19,397 nucleotides of DNA from Thermoprotei archaeon. Its GTDB lineage: Archaea > Thermoproteota > Nitrososphaeria > Geothermarchaeales > JDFR-13. Both the position numbers and the translations under genes were made by a program. The DNA lies in assembly GCA_015661745.1 (NCBI GenBank), contig DQVL01000046.1:1-19397 (forward strand), in the 5' to 3' direction. Positions 1 through 6,107 of this stretch are shown here, in pieces (position 1 is the stretch's first letter; every line of letters starts with the position of its first letter). Under the pieces are notes generated by a model. That model was not told the DNA's origin. It searched no databases and saw only the letters and a list, made by a program, of their open reading frames with translations.

Positions 1-104
1 AATCTATATTGATTTGCATCAAGGTTAACTAGATATACTGTAGCTATTAAACTGAAGATAAGGATTATAAGTCCACCAGCCACTATAGTTGAGAAGCCCC
101 TCAT
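1..104 (-). CDS. Pilin-like membrane protein, N-terminal part (cut by window edge)
   Basis: The reading frame starts at ATG 104-102 on the minus strand and runs off the window after about 34 residues. It begins MRGFSTIVAGGLIILIFSLI, a short basic leader (Arg-Gly, then Phe-Ser-Thr) followed at once by a long hydrophobic helix. That is the layout of class III (type IV pilin/archaellin-like) signal peptides cleaved after Gly by an archaeal prepilin peptidase. Its ATG overlaps the TGA of the upstream pilin-like gene (bases 101-104), so the two are translationally coupled and in one operon. The mature domain lies outside the window, so its exact role (minor pilin, adhesin, archaellum-related) cannot be decided. 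I see the signal and the coupling directly; the pilin assignment is inferred. Confidence 0.6.
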   Translation of the reverse strand, partial: MRGFSTIVAGGLIILIFSLIATVYLVNLDANQYR

Positions 105-520
105 TGAATCTTCACCTCCACACGTATAACGAATTGGTCAAGCACAATTAGATGGACTATATTAGGATCTTGATTGATAGATAATCTAAAGATAGTGTTT
201 GATGGAATCTTGGTCGACCCAACCCATGTAGATCCATTAAAATATTCAATATTTACATTTGCTAACTCTCCATCCAGATATATTTTAGATAGATGTTCTA
301 ATTCTCTACCACCGTTATATAGATATATGTATCTAGAGTCTGAGAATAGATATGAAACAATGTATCCATATGAATACCCATCAATATAGGTATCTATAGA
401 CTCTTGATAGCCTATATTCAAAACAGGTATGAATAGGCTTAATGAGAGTAGTGAGAATATTGATAAACCTATAAAAAGTAATATAGATTCACCTAATAGA
501 TTAGATATTCTTATAATCAT
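101..520 (-). CDS. Small secreted/membrane-anchored pilin-like protein
   Basis: A 139-residue protein with one N-terminal hydrophobic helix (about residues 10-36, rich in Leu/Ile/Phe/Ser) preceded by Gly-Glu. It is followed by a predicted extracytoplasmic domain rich in Tyr, Ser, Asn and beta-branched residues. The Gly-Glu-Ser before the helix recalls the small accessory pilins FlaF/FlaG, but I cannot assign it to either family. The ATG (520-518) overlaps the TGA of the preceding gene and its TGA overlaps the ATG of the next, so it is the middle member of a coupled three-gene set. It probably sits in the cytoplasmic membrane with its C-terminal domain outside. There is no catalytic motif; it is most likely structural. 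The membrane topology is clear and the pilus role is inferred. Confidence 0.6.
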   Translation of the reverse strand: MIIRISNLLGESILLFIGLSIFSLLSLSLFIPVLNIGYQESIDTYIDGYSYGYIVSYLFSDSRYIYLYNGGRELEHLSKIYLDGELANVNIEYFNGSTWVGSTKIPSNTIFRLSINQDPNIVHLIVLDQFVIRVEVKIQ

Positions 521-912
521 TGTACAGCAACCCTATACTTGAAGGTTGCTCCATCAACAGTAGTGATTAATATATCCACTAACTCACCCTCAGCTACAGC
601 TGTATTGGGGAAGCTAAATATCATTACTTTACCAGGTTCAATAACTCCACCGTTCTGTGAACCAAGTTGTGTACCATCTAGACGATATATAGATATTACA
701 TATACTTCTACGGGTGTACTCCCCCTATTCGCCACAGTAACGTTTAGATCACTACCTATTTTATATACTGAGTTAATGGTTATCTGTTGGACATTACCCC
801 ATCCAGCGAATAGATCTAATGCACCGCTATAGAGAAGCATCCCCAGTACACCAACTAAGCCAACCATTATAACCACTTCCAAGAAATGGGATATTCCAGC
901 CCTAACCCCCAT
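517..912 (-). CDS. Type IV pilin/archaellin-like protein
   Basis: About 131 residues from the preferred ATG at 912-910. A longer frame from TTG at 930 exists, but the ATG is preceded at good spacing by GGTGA and gives a compact N-terminus (Met-Gly-Val-Arg-Ala-Gly-Ile-Ser). That is a prepilin-peptidase-like site followed by a hydrophobic helix containing Glu near its start (HFLEVVIMVGLVGVLGMLLY), as in archaeal pilins where Glu5 sits in the helix. The remaining 95 or so residues look like a beta-sandwich (alternating hydrophobics with NRGSTPVEV and GGVIEPGK turns), common in archaeal secreted pilin-like domains. It is the first gene of the coupled set continuing at 520 and 104. A TATA-like stretch near 943-953 lies in the divergent gap shared with the plus-strand gene at 963. 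Confidence 0.65.
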   Translation of the reverse strand: MGVRAGISHFLEVVIMVGLVGVLGMLLYSGALDLFAGWGNVQQITINSVYKIGSDLNVTVANRGSTPVEVYVISIYRLDGTQLGSQNGGVIEPGKVMIFSFPNTAVAEGELVDILITTVDGATFKYRVAVQ

Positions 913-962
913 CGATACTTCACCAAACAAACTGTTGTAGATTACTTTAAAAGGGGGTAGAT

Positions 963-2069
963 ATGAGTAAATCTATTGGGGAGATGGTTGGAATAACATA
1001 TCTACCACTACATTCTGGTCATGTCCCTCCAAAACTATTTAATTACATGGTTAGACTGGGAAAACCACTTATAAAATATATGGTTGATGAAGTGGGGGAA
1101 GATAATCTACTCCTGAGATTTGGAGATCCATTCTTTTTCCAAGCATTTGGATCTATACTGGGTTTTGACTGGCATTCATCCGGTATTACTACAGTGGTAA
1201 CTTGGGTATTATCTAAAGTATTGGAGGATGAAGAGATTCCTTTGAAGATCGTGGGAGGAAAAGGAAGATATATGCGGGGGATTCCAGATAGACTCTCCCA
1301 ATACGCCAATATCGAATCTGAAAAATTACTTCAAATTAGTAGATTGACTGCTAAAGGAGATACTATTCTCCTCCAAGATGGATATGACATATATCATCAT
1401 TCAATCCTATTCATAGATGAAGATAGATGGGTTGTAATACAACAGGGAATGAATAAAAACTTAAAGTATGCTAGGAGATACCACTGGGACTACACTACAT
1501 TCAAGGATAGGAGATATATAAATGAGCCACATATCGCGATTATCACGGAGAAGTATGAAGAGAGGATCCTAAATTTATATAGTAGTGATAGTATTGATGC
1601 CAAAAAAACTATATTGGATATTTTGAGAGATGGAACCTTAAAGAGGGATTTAAGGAGGCTCCTTGATAGAATTGATTATGGACTTAACAAGTGGGTATCG
1701 AATGATAGGTCAAGGATCGATTTTAATATACTTTATCTACCAAAGAAGATCAACTGGAGCGTCATAAATAAAATATATCTTGAGAAACCCGACAATTATG
1801 AATCACTAATACAATATAGTGGCTTCAACAAAGATGTGGTTAGAGCTTTAGCTCTAGTCTCTGAGTTGATATATGGTGATAGAATTTGTTGGAGTGATAT
1901 CCCAAGATATACATATACTGTAGGGGGTAAGGATGGCGTCCCATACCCCATAAATTATAGAACATATAGAACTTTAATTGAGTTCTTCGAAAATATTATA
2001 GAGGGTTCCGAATTGGAGAGGACCGAGAAGAAGAGAATGCTAAAAAGACTCTCTAAAATTAGGATTTGA
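963..2069 (+). CDS. DUF763 family protein, function unknown
   Basis: 368 residues, about the usual length of the DUF763 family. The N-terminal half carries conserved family blocks: LPLHSGHVPPKLF near residue 14, DPFFFQAFGSILGFDWHSSG at about 55-74, GGKG near 98, and the LQDGYDIYHHSI...VVIQQGMN...ARRYHWD block at about 137-174. The density of invariant His/Asp/Trp (DWHSSG, DGY.IYHH, RRYHW) suggests an enzymatic or nucleic-acid-linked pocket, but no activity is established that I know of. The C-terminal third (about 230-368) is charged and helical. The ATG at 963 follows GGGGGT at about 6 nt spacing. Transcription diverges from the pilin-like operon. I recognise the family; its function stays unknown. 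Confidence 0.85.
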   Translation: MSKSIGEMVGITYLPLHSGHVPPKLFNYMVRLGKPLIKYMVDEVGEDNLLLRFGDPFFFQAFGSILGFDWHSSGITTVVTWVLSKVLEDEEIPLKIVGGKGRYMRGIPDRLSQYANIESEKLLQISRLTAKGDTILLQDGYDIYHHSILFIDEDRWVVIQQGMNKNLKYARRYHWDYTTFKDRRYINEPHIAIITEKYEERILNLYSSDSIDAKKTILDILRDGTLKRDLRRLLDRIDYGLNKWVSNDRSRIDFNILYLPKKINWSVINKIYLEKPDNYESLIQYSGFNKDVVRALALVSELIYGDRICWSDIPRYTYTVGGKDGVPYPINYRTYRTLIEFFENIIEGSELERTEKKRMLKRLSKIRI

Positions 2070-2127
2070 GGGATCAGCTACCCCAGGATATAATCATATA
2101 TCATCCTGGAACGACCTCATCATCCCC
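2070..2127 (-). ncRNA. Candidate C/D box small RNA (2'-O-methylation guide)
   Basis: On the minus strand the gap between two genes holds the full layout of an archaeal C/D sRNA: C box ATGATGA (2123-2117, perfect), 12-nt guide (2116-2105), D' ATGA (2104-2101, one mismatch to CTGA), 3-nt spacer, C' ATGATTA (2097-2091, one mismatch), 13-nt guide (2090-2078) and D box CTGA (2077-2074, perfect). The flanks GGGG (2127-2124) and TCCC (2073-2070) can form a closing stem of 4 bp with one G-U. These spacings are what L7Ae/Nop5/fibrillarin RNPs require. The second guide's complement begins CTACCCC, recalling the conserved CUACCCCGGGGAUAAC region of 23S rRNA, but the match breaks after 7 nt, so the target is unproven. 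Confidence 0.6.
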
Positions 2128-2147
2128 ATATCCAAATATATTTCAAC

Positions 2148-2603
2148 CTATATTTTAGGGTATAATAGAAATAGTGAGATAGCCATAAGGGATGAGGCTG
2201 GAAGCAACTCATTAAAACCTAGTGAGGTTGGGATCCCCAAAGACAACTCTGCTGATGTAAATGACATATCACCTCCTGTAAATACTAGTCCGATACGCCT
2301 ATCTACCAACTCCTTCCTAATGACTTCTGGATCAAATATGGATTTACCCAGTCTTTTAGGAACTATCATATATAGCCTATCTAAATTTAGGACCTCAACC
2401 ACATCTTCAAGGTTAGGCACATATAAAACCCTCCTTCCCCTAAGATAGGCCTTCTTCTCAGCCTCCGGAACACCGGATTGAGCGGCGGAGCTGACTGCTT
2501 TAGAGATAACAAGTATATCGACCTCTGGAAACTCTAGATATACATCTACAGCCTCAACAAGCTTTACACTACTATAGATGTTATGTATTACTACGGCCAA
2601 CAT
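2148..2603 (-). CDS. DUF2122 / COG4080 protein ('RecB-family nuclease', SPOUT-like)
   Basis: 151 residues. It starts MLAVVIHNIYSS and contains the block AVSSAAQSGVPEAEKKAYLRGRRVLYVPNLEDVVEVLNLD, which I recognise as the signature of the archaeal COG4080/DUF2122 family. That family has been annotated both as a RecB-family nuclease and as a SPOUT-superfamily methylase-like protein. No PD-(D/E)XK motif is evident. The Gly-Gly-Asp near residue 111 and the Gly/Leu-rich C-terminus (AELSLGIPTSLGFNELLPASS) are more like a SPOUT-type knot, but this is inference. ATG 2603-2601 is the first available start and gives the usual N-terminus. Its neighbour downstream on the same strand is the sRNA candidate. 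Substrate and activity are unknown. Confidence 0.6.
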   Translation of the reverse strand: MLAVVIHNIYSSVKLVEAVDVYLEFPEVDILVISKAVSSAAQSGVPEAEKKAYLRGRRVLYVPNLEDVVEVLNLDRLYMIVPKRLGKSIFDPEVIRKELVDRRIGLVFTGGDMSFTSAELSLGIPTSLGFNELLPASSLMAISLFLLYPKI

Positions 2604-2655
2604 ATTAATACACCTAGGTAAACAATATAGTCTAGAAGGATATATCTAATTTGGG

Positions 2656-3627
2656 ATGACCACCCTAATAGATTTATACTCCGGTGGAGGGGGATATGCA
2701 AAGGGATTTATCGATATGGGATTTAAAGTAGTCGCTGCCGTCGAGAAGGATGAAGCTCCGGCAAAGACTTACCAATCAAATATTAAACCAAAGTATATGT
2801 TTAGACTTGACATCACTAGATTAGATGGATACTATATTAAGAAGGTTGTGGGCGATGACATAAAGATTGTTATAGCTTCACCGCCATGTGAAGCATTCAC
2901 CTCTGTAAATAGGGGGATTAAACCCGACCCTCTCGATAGGCTATATGGCGACCCATTGGGTAGACTTACACTCCATGCAATCAGACTAATTATAGATTTA
3001 CAGCCTGAGATATTCATCATAGAGAATGTACCAGGGATAAAGAAGAAGCCAATACCCGAATATATAAAGATGGAGTTAGAAGATGGAGGATATACAGAGA
3101 TATACTTCAACAAGTTGAATGCAGCAGACTATGGAAATCCAAGTTTTAGAATGAGGATATTCATATCAAATATACGTATTAAACCAAGGAGGCTAAAGAG
3201 GAATGTAGTAGTTGAAGATGTATTAAAGGATCTGCCAGACCCTAGATACCCCAATAACATACCAAACCACATATATATCTATCCACCGAAGAGGTTCCAT
3301 AATAAAATACACCGACTTAGATGGGGCGACTCCCTAGAATATTTTAGGGGAAGTGACTATAGAGAATATAAGCAATTTATAAGGCTACATCCTAAGAAAC
3401 TTGCTCCTACAGTTATGGGTAAAAGCAGATTTATACATCCATATCAAGATAGATTATTAACAGTTAGAGAACAAGCGAGACTAATGGGATACCCAGATGA
3501 CTATATATTCTATGGAGGTATAGATGAGCAGTATAACCAGATCGGGGAGTCGGTTCCACCGCCACTCTCAAGAGCCATAGCCGATTATATATTAGATAAA
3601 TATTTCATAGAAATCACATCTTCTTAA
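2656..3627 (+). CDS. DNA (cytosine-5)-methyltransferase, orphan
   Basis: 323 residues with the ordered C5-MTase motifs. Motif I is LIDLYSGGGGYAKGF (about 4-18, AdoMet binding); motif IV is SPPCEAF with catalytic Cys at about 78; motif VI is ENVPG (123-127); motif VIII is in YGNPSFRMRIF (about 155-165); the target-recognition region is about 180-265; motif X is QIGESVPPPLSRAIADYI near the C-terminus (about 290-315). It transfers a methyl group from AdoMet to C5 of cytosine in a specific DNA site. No restriction endonuclease, Vsr or specificity gene lies beside it, so it looks solitary. The ATG at 2656 has no leader and no Shine-Dalgarno. Its last 14 nt overlap the 3' end of convergent argS. 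Confident in class; specificity unknown. Confidence 0.92.
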   Translation: MTTLIDLYSGGGGYAKGFIDMGFKVVAAVEKDEAPAKTYQSNIKPKYMFRLDITRLDGYYIKKVVGDDIKIVIASPPCEAFTSVNRGIKPDPLDRLYGDPLGRLTLHAIRLIIDLQPEIFIIENVPGIKKKPIPEYIKMELEDGGYTEIYFNKLNAADYGNPSFRMRIFISNIRIKPRRLKRNVVVEDVLKDLPDPRYPNNIPNHIYIYPPKRFHNKIHRLRWGDSLEYFRGSDYREYKQFIRLHPKKLAPTVMGKSRFIHPYQDRLLTVREQARLMGYPDDYIFYGGIDEQYNQIGESVPPPLSRAIADYILDKYFIEITSS

Positions 3628-5506
3628 CCAAAGGAAAGCCTATAAACTTAGTCAAAACCTCAACTGTAGATATATATGCTTTTATAAGGAACAGCCTCTG
3701 CCTCCTCAATCTTTCATCACTCTTTAATACTGGGTTATTCTCATAAAACTCTGTAAATGTTTTCGCCAGCACATATAAATGCCTAATTATATATTTAGGC
3801 TCAAAATACCTTACAGAAGTAGCTATAACTATCGGTGTCAACGCTAAATACCTAGCAAGCTTAAGATCATACATGTTTAAAACATCTAAATTCAGGTCTT
3901 CAATATCGGCATCACCCGCATTCTCATATATAGATATAGCCCTCACATACGAGTATAATATATATGCACCCGACTCACCTTTGAAATCGAGTGATTTATC
4001 GATATCGAAGATAACCTCTTTATCTCTATCTATTGAGAGAAGTTGATACATAAGAGACGCTACACTAACCTTCTCAGCAATTTTACGGGCCTCCTCAACA
4101 TCTCCCACAGTTTTATTCTCTACTATATGTCTATACACAATCTCAGACATCTTATCAAGGACATCATCAACATTAAAATATATTCCTCTCCTACCAGACA
4201 TCTTCACTTTATCAGTCTCGACAGAGATATCGAAATATTTCTCAACACTCTCCCTAGAAAGTTTAACTAATTCATAGGAATAATGAATATATTTATCGGC
4301 CTTCTCAATATTATATAAAGCCTCAATCACTTTCTTAATAGCATTCTGAGGTTTGGACTGCTCTCTACCAATAACATTTATTAATACATCACATTCATCA
4401 ACCCTATATTGGAGACCCCTATTTGTAGACGTGAATATCTTTGTACCATCAGGATTGGTATCAAACAAATCAATATATATGGGCATATCTATCAACCCTA
4501 GTTTCCATAGTCCAAATACAAGATCCTTACCAGTGTAAGTGATGGTGCCGTCACTCCTCACAATAACTTCATCAAATTTTGGATCTACCTCAGGTTTTGA
4601 AGATACCTTAATAATTAGAGTACCAGCATATTTTCCATCCTTAACTTCCATAATATTACTTGCCTTCTCCCTTATGGCTTGTAAATGACTGTGTAGACCA
4701 GATCTAATTAGGTCAGACTCCCATATAAGAAGGTCATATTTAGCTCCCAGTTTAAAACATGTTTCTAATTGAGCCTTAACAACTTTAGTTGCTATAGTTC
4801 TACATAAATAGGATATTGGATTATCACCCTCCTCCAAAGCCCTCAAAATCCTCCTCTCAACCTCCCTATACCTCTCTTCCTCCTCAATCTTTTTTACACT
4901 CTCTACATAAACGACGTCCCCACAATACTTATCAAACTTCTGAGATTCCCCAACATCTATAGGATAATTTAACTCTATAAATCCCAGCAACAGATCTGCC
5001 ATCTGAACCCCAGTATCATCTATATAGTTGATCATATGAGTTTTATAGCCAAGATTACTTAGTAGGTGATAAAGAGATGAACCTAGAAGAATGTTACGGG
5101 CATGCCCTATATGGATAGCCTTATTAGGGTTTACACTAGTATATTCAATCCTTATATACCCATCTCCAAAGCGTCCTCTAAACAATTTAGTACCCTCATC
5201 AATCAATTCCTTAAAATATTGTGTATAGAATGCATCTCGATCAAGATAGATATTTATATATCCACCTCCTTCAACCCTGACATCCTCTATAAATGGGATA
5301 TCTGAAGAGGCTATATGGTCACGGATCTCATTGGCAAGTTCAAGGGGTCTACGTCCAAGCTTCTTAGCAGCCTTAAAAGCATACGTTGTAGACAAGTCTC
5401 CATACTCAATTTTCTGAGGCACCTCTAGAGAAACTTCAATCTCACGGGTCCCAACAAATTCATATATAGCTTCTTTAATACGCTCTCCAAGCTCTATAAT
5501 ATCCAT
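3614..5506 (-). CDS. argS: Arginyl-tRNA synthetase
   Basis: 630 residues, a class I aminoacyl-tRNA synthetase charging tRNA-Arg in the cytoplasm. Order of parts: N-terminal Add-1 tRNA-recognition domain (about 1-110); Rossmann catalytic core with the HIGH signature at 132-135 in NKAIHIGHARN; YIDDTG near 161; KMSGR loop at 435-439; and the C-terminal all-helical DALR anticodon-binding domain (about 510-630) introduced by ESGAYILYSYVRA. ATG 5506-5504 is preceded by GGTGG at about 5 nt. A tRNA-Arg gene starts only 82 nt beyond its start on the other strand, so the synthetase and one of its substrates are divergent neighbours. The stop overlaps the convergent methyltransferase gene by 14 nt. Length and motifs are normal. 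Confidence 0.97.
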   Translation of the reverse strand: MDIIELGERIKEAIYEFVGTREIEVSLEVPQKIEYGDLSTTYAFKAAKKLGRRPLELANEIRDHIASSDIPFIEDVRVEGGGYINIYLDRDAFYTQYFKELIDEGTKLFRGRFGDGYIRIEYTSVNPNKAIHIGHARNILLGSSLYHLLSNLGYKTHMINYIDDTGVQMADLLLGFIELNYPIDVGESQKFDKYCGDVVYVESVKKIEEEERYREVERRILRALEEGDNPISYLCRTIATKVVKAQLETCFKLGAKYDLLIWESDLIRSGLHSHLQAIREKASNIMEVKDGKYAGTLIIKVSSKPEVDPKFDEVIVRSDGTITYTGKDLVFGLWKLGLIDMPIYIDLFDTNPDGTKIFTSTNRGLQYRVDECDVLINVIGREQSKPQNAIKKVIEALYNIEKADKYIHYSYELVKLSRESVEKYFDISVETDKVKMSGRRGIYFNVDDVLDKMSEIVYRHIVENKTVGDVEEARKIAEKVSVASLMYQLLSIDRDKEVIFDIDKSLDFKGESGAYILYSYVRAISIYENAGDADIEDLNLDVLNMYDLKLARYLALTPIVIATSVRYFEPKYIIRHLYVLAKTFTEFYENNPVLKSDERLRRQRLFLIKAYISTVEVLTKFIGFPLVKKM

Positions 5507-5562
5507 AAAACCACCATATCAACTAAATACATATTACTCAAAAAACTTTTTCCATAATATGG

Positions 5563-5570
5563 AATATAAG
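5563..5570 (+). promoter_or_regulatory. TATA box for tRNA-Arg
   Basis: AATATAAG is centred about 22 nt before the first base of the mature tRNA, the usual archaeal TBP-to-start distance, with purines just upstream that could serve as a BRE. Assigned from position and sequence only. Confidence 0.5.
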
Positions 5571-5587
5571 ACATATGTATCTCATGT

Positions 5588-5674
5588 GGGCCCGTGGCCT
5601 AGCCAGGATAGGGCGGCGAAATATCCGTATGCCTCCGGAGCCGCAGGACCCGGGTTCAAATCCCGGCGGGCCCG
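5588..5674 (+). tRNA. tRNA-Arg (anticodon CCG) with a 12-nt intron
   Basis: The acceptor stem GGGCCCG (5588-5594) pairs perfectly with CGGGCCC (5667-5673), discriminator G5674. The D stem is GCCT/GGGC with a 10-nt loop; the T arm is CCGGG-TTCAAAT-CCCGG (5650-5666). The anticodon loop CTCCGGA (5633-5639) has U33 and anticodon CCG (5635-5637), reading CGG. The anticodon stem is continuous only if 5619-5630 is removed, giving GCGGC/GCCGC and a 75-nt mature tRNA. CCA is not encoded. The gene lies between divergent argS and the insertion-sequence remnant. Identity and intron both follow directly from base pairing. Confidence 0.93.
5619..5630 (+). other. Non-canonical tRNA intron (between positions 29 and 30)
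   Basis: The 12-nt insert AAATATCCGTAT interrupts the 5' strand of the anticodon stem. A bulge-helix-bulge can be drawn: bulge CG|A at the 5' site, 4-bp central helix GCGG (5613-5616) with CCGT (5625-5628, one G-U), bulge AT|G at the 3' site, and outer helix AGG (5610-5612) with CCT (5632-5634). The inner helix is essentially absent (only about 5 nt of loop), so this is a relaxed motif of the kind cut by crenarchaeal heteromeric splicing endonuclease. Confidence 0.85.
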
Positions 5675-5694
5675 TATAAGATATACTAGTCAAT

Positions 5695-5853
5695 TTATGG
5701 GTTAGATAAACCCCCAACATTTCTAAGTGAACTAGCCCCTCTTGATGGATCGGGCTCATCATGTTCCATACTTGCTTCTCGCCAATACTTCATCTGGGGG
5801 TTTGGGGGTTCACTGCTTCCCCATCCTATGCCTCTCGTTAAGGCATGGGCTAC
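5695..5853 (-). pseudogene. Remnant of an IS200/IS605-type tnpB 3' end with right-end/omega-RNA-like structure
   Basis: The minus strand has a 52-codon open stretch, bounded upstream by TGA (5856-5854) and ended by TAA (5697-5695), with no good start. It contains ALTRGIGWGSSEPP, then MKYWREASMEHDEPDPSRG. The Glu-Ala-(Ser/Pro)...Arg-Gly pattern followed by a hairpin and TAGTTCAC (5734-5727) is how tnpB C-termini typically run into the right end of IS200/IS605 elements. The zinc-finger and RuvC regions are missing, so no protein is likely. Bases 5701-5860 are about 49% GC, well above the surroundings, and can form a 9-bp hairpin (5825-5833 with 5841-5849) and two interleaved stems (5708-5716 with 5795-5803; 5727-5732 plus 5736-5739 with 5804-5813). 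This is a degraded element or a retained structured RNA; homology is by recognition, not search. Confidence 0.5.
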
Positions 5854-6107
5854 TCAAATCATATTTCTCAATGGGATCCTCTTTGAAGGTTCAGGGTTTA
5901 TAGGAATATTTAAATCTATCGCCTACAACCCATTCGGAGGGGGTCTAGCAAACAACAATAAGATGAGGAATAATATATAGATTATCGTTATCAACTGGAA
6001 GACTAATGATTGAAAGTTTTAAGAACAGACTAGACACTATTGCTAAAATAATATAGTATATAATTAACTTGTCTTTATAGACTATTGAATTGAAGATTTG
6101 ACCACAT
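5854..6107. other. Gene-free stretch between insertion-sequence remnant and tpiA
   Basis: No supported gene. Bases 5854-5950 are moderately GC-rich and contain the TATA-like site below; 5950-6107 is plain AT-rich sequence with no hairpin, repeat or tRNA-like fold that I can find. Short minus-strand frames here are low-complexity and lack ribosome-binding sites. Confidence 0.5.
5907..5917 (-). promoter_or_regulatory. TATA-like element upstream of the structured remnant
   Basis: On the minus strand the sequence reads GATTTAAATAT. A start about 25 nt downstream would fall near 5885-5890 and drive transcription through the structured region 5853-5708. The core TTTAAA is symmetrical and the region is AT-rich, so this is suggestive only. 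Confidence 0.3.

Noticed and set aside
2078..2090. Guide assigned to the 23S rRNA CUACCCCGGGGAUAAC site
   Set aside because: Only 7 nt match before the register breaks; this organism's rRNA is not in the window, so no target is claimed.
5538..5762. Minus-strand 74-codon frame covering the tRNA-Arg gene
   Set aside because: It runs through a perfectly folded tRNA on the other strand and has no ribosome-binding site; it is a chance frame.
5825..5849. 9-bp hairpin with a 7-nt loop CTCGTTA, like a tRNA-Thr(CGT) anticodon arm
   Set aside because: No D arm, T arm or acceptor stem pairs around it; better explained as part of the structured insertion-sequence relic.
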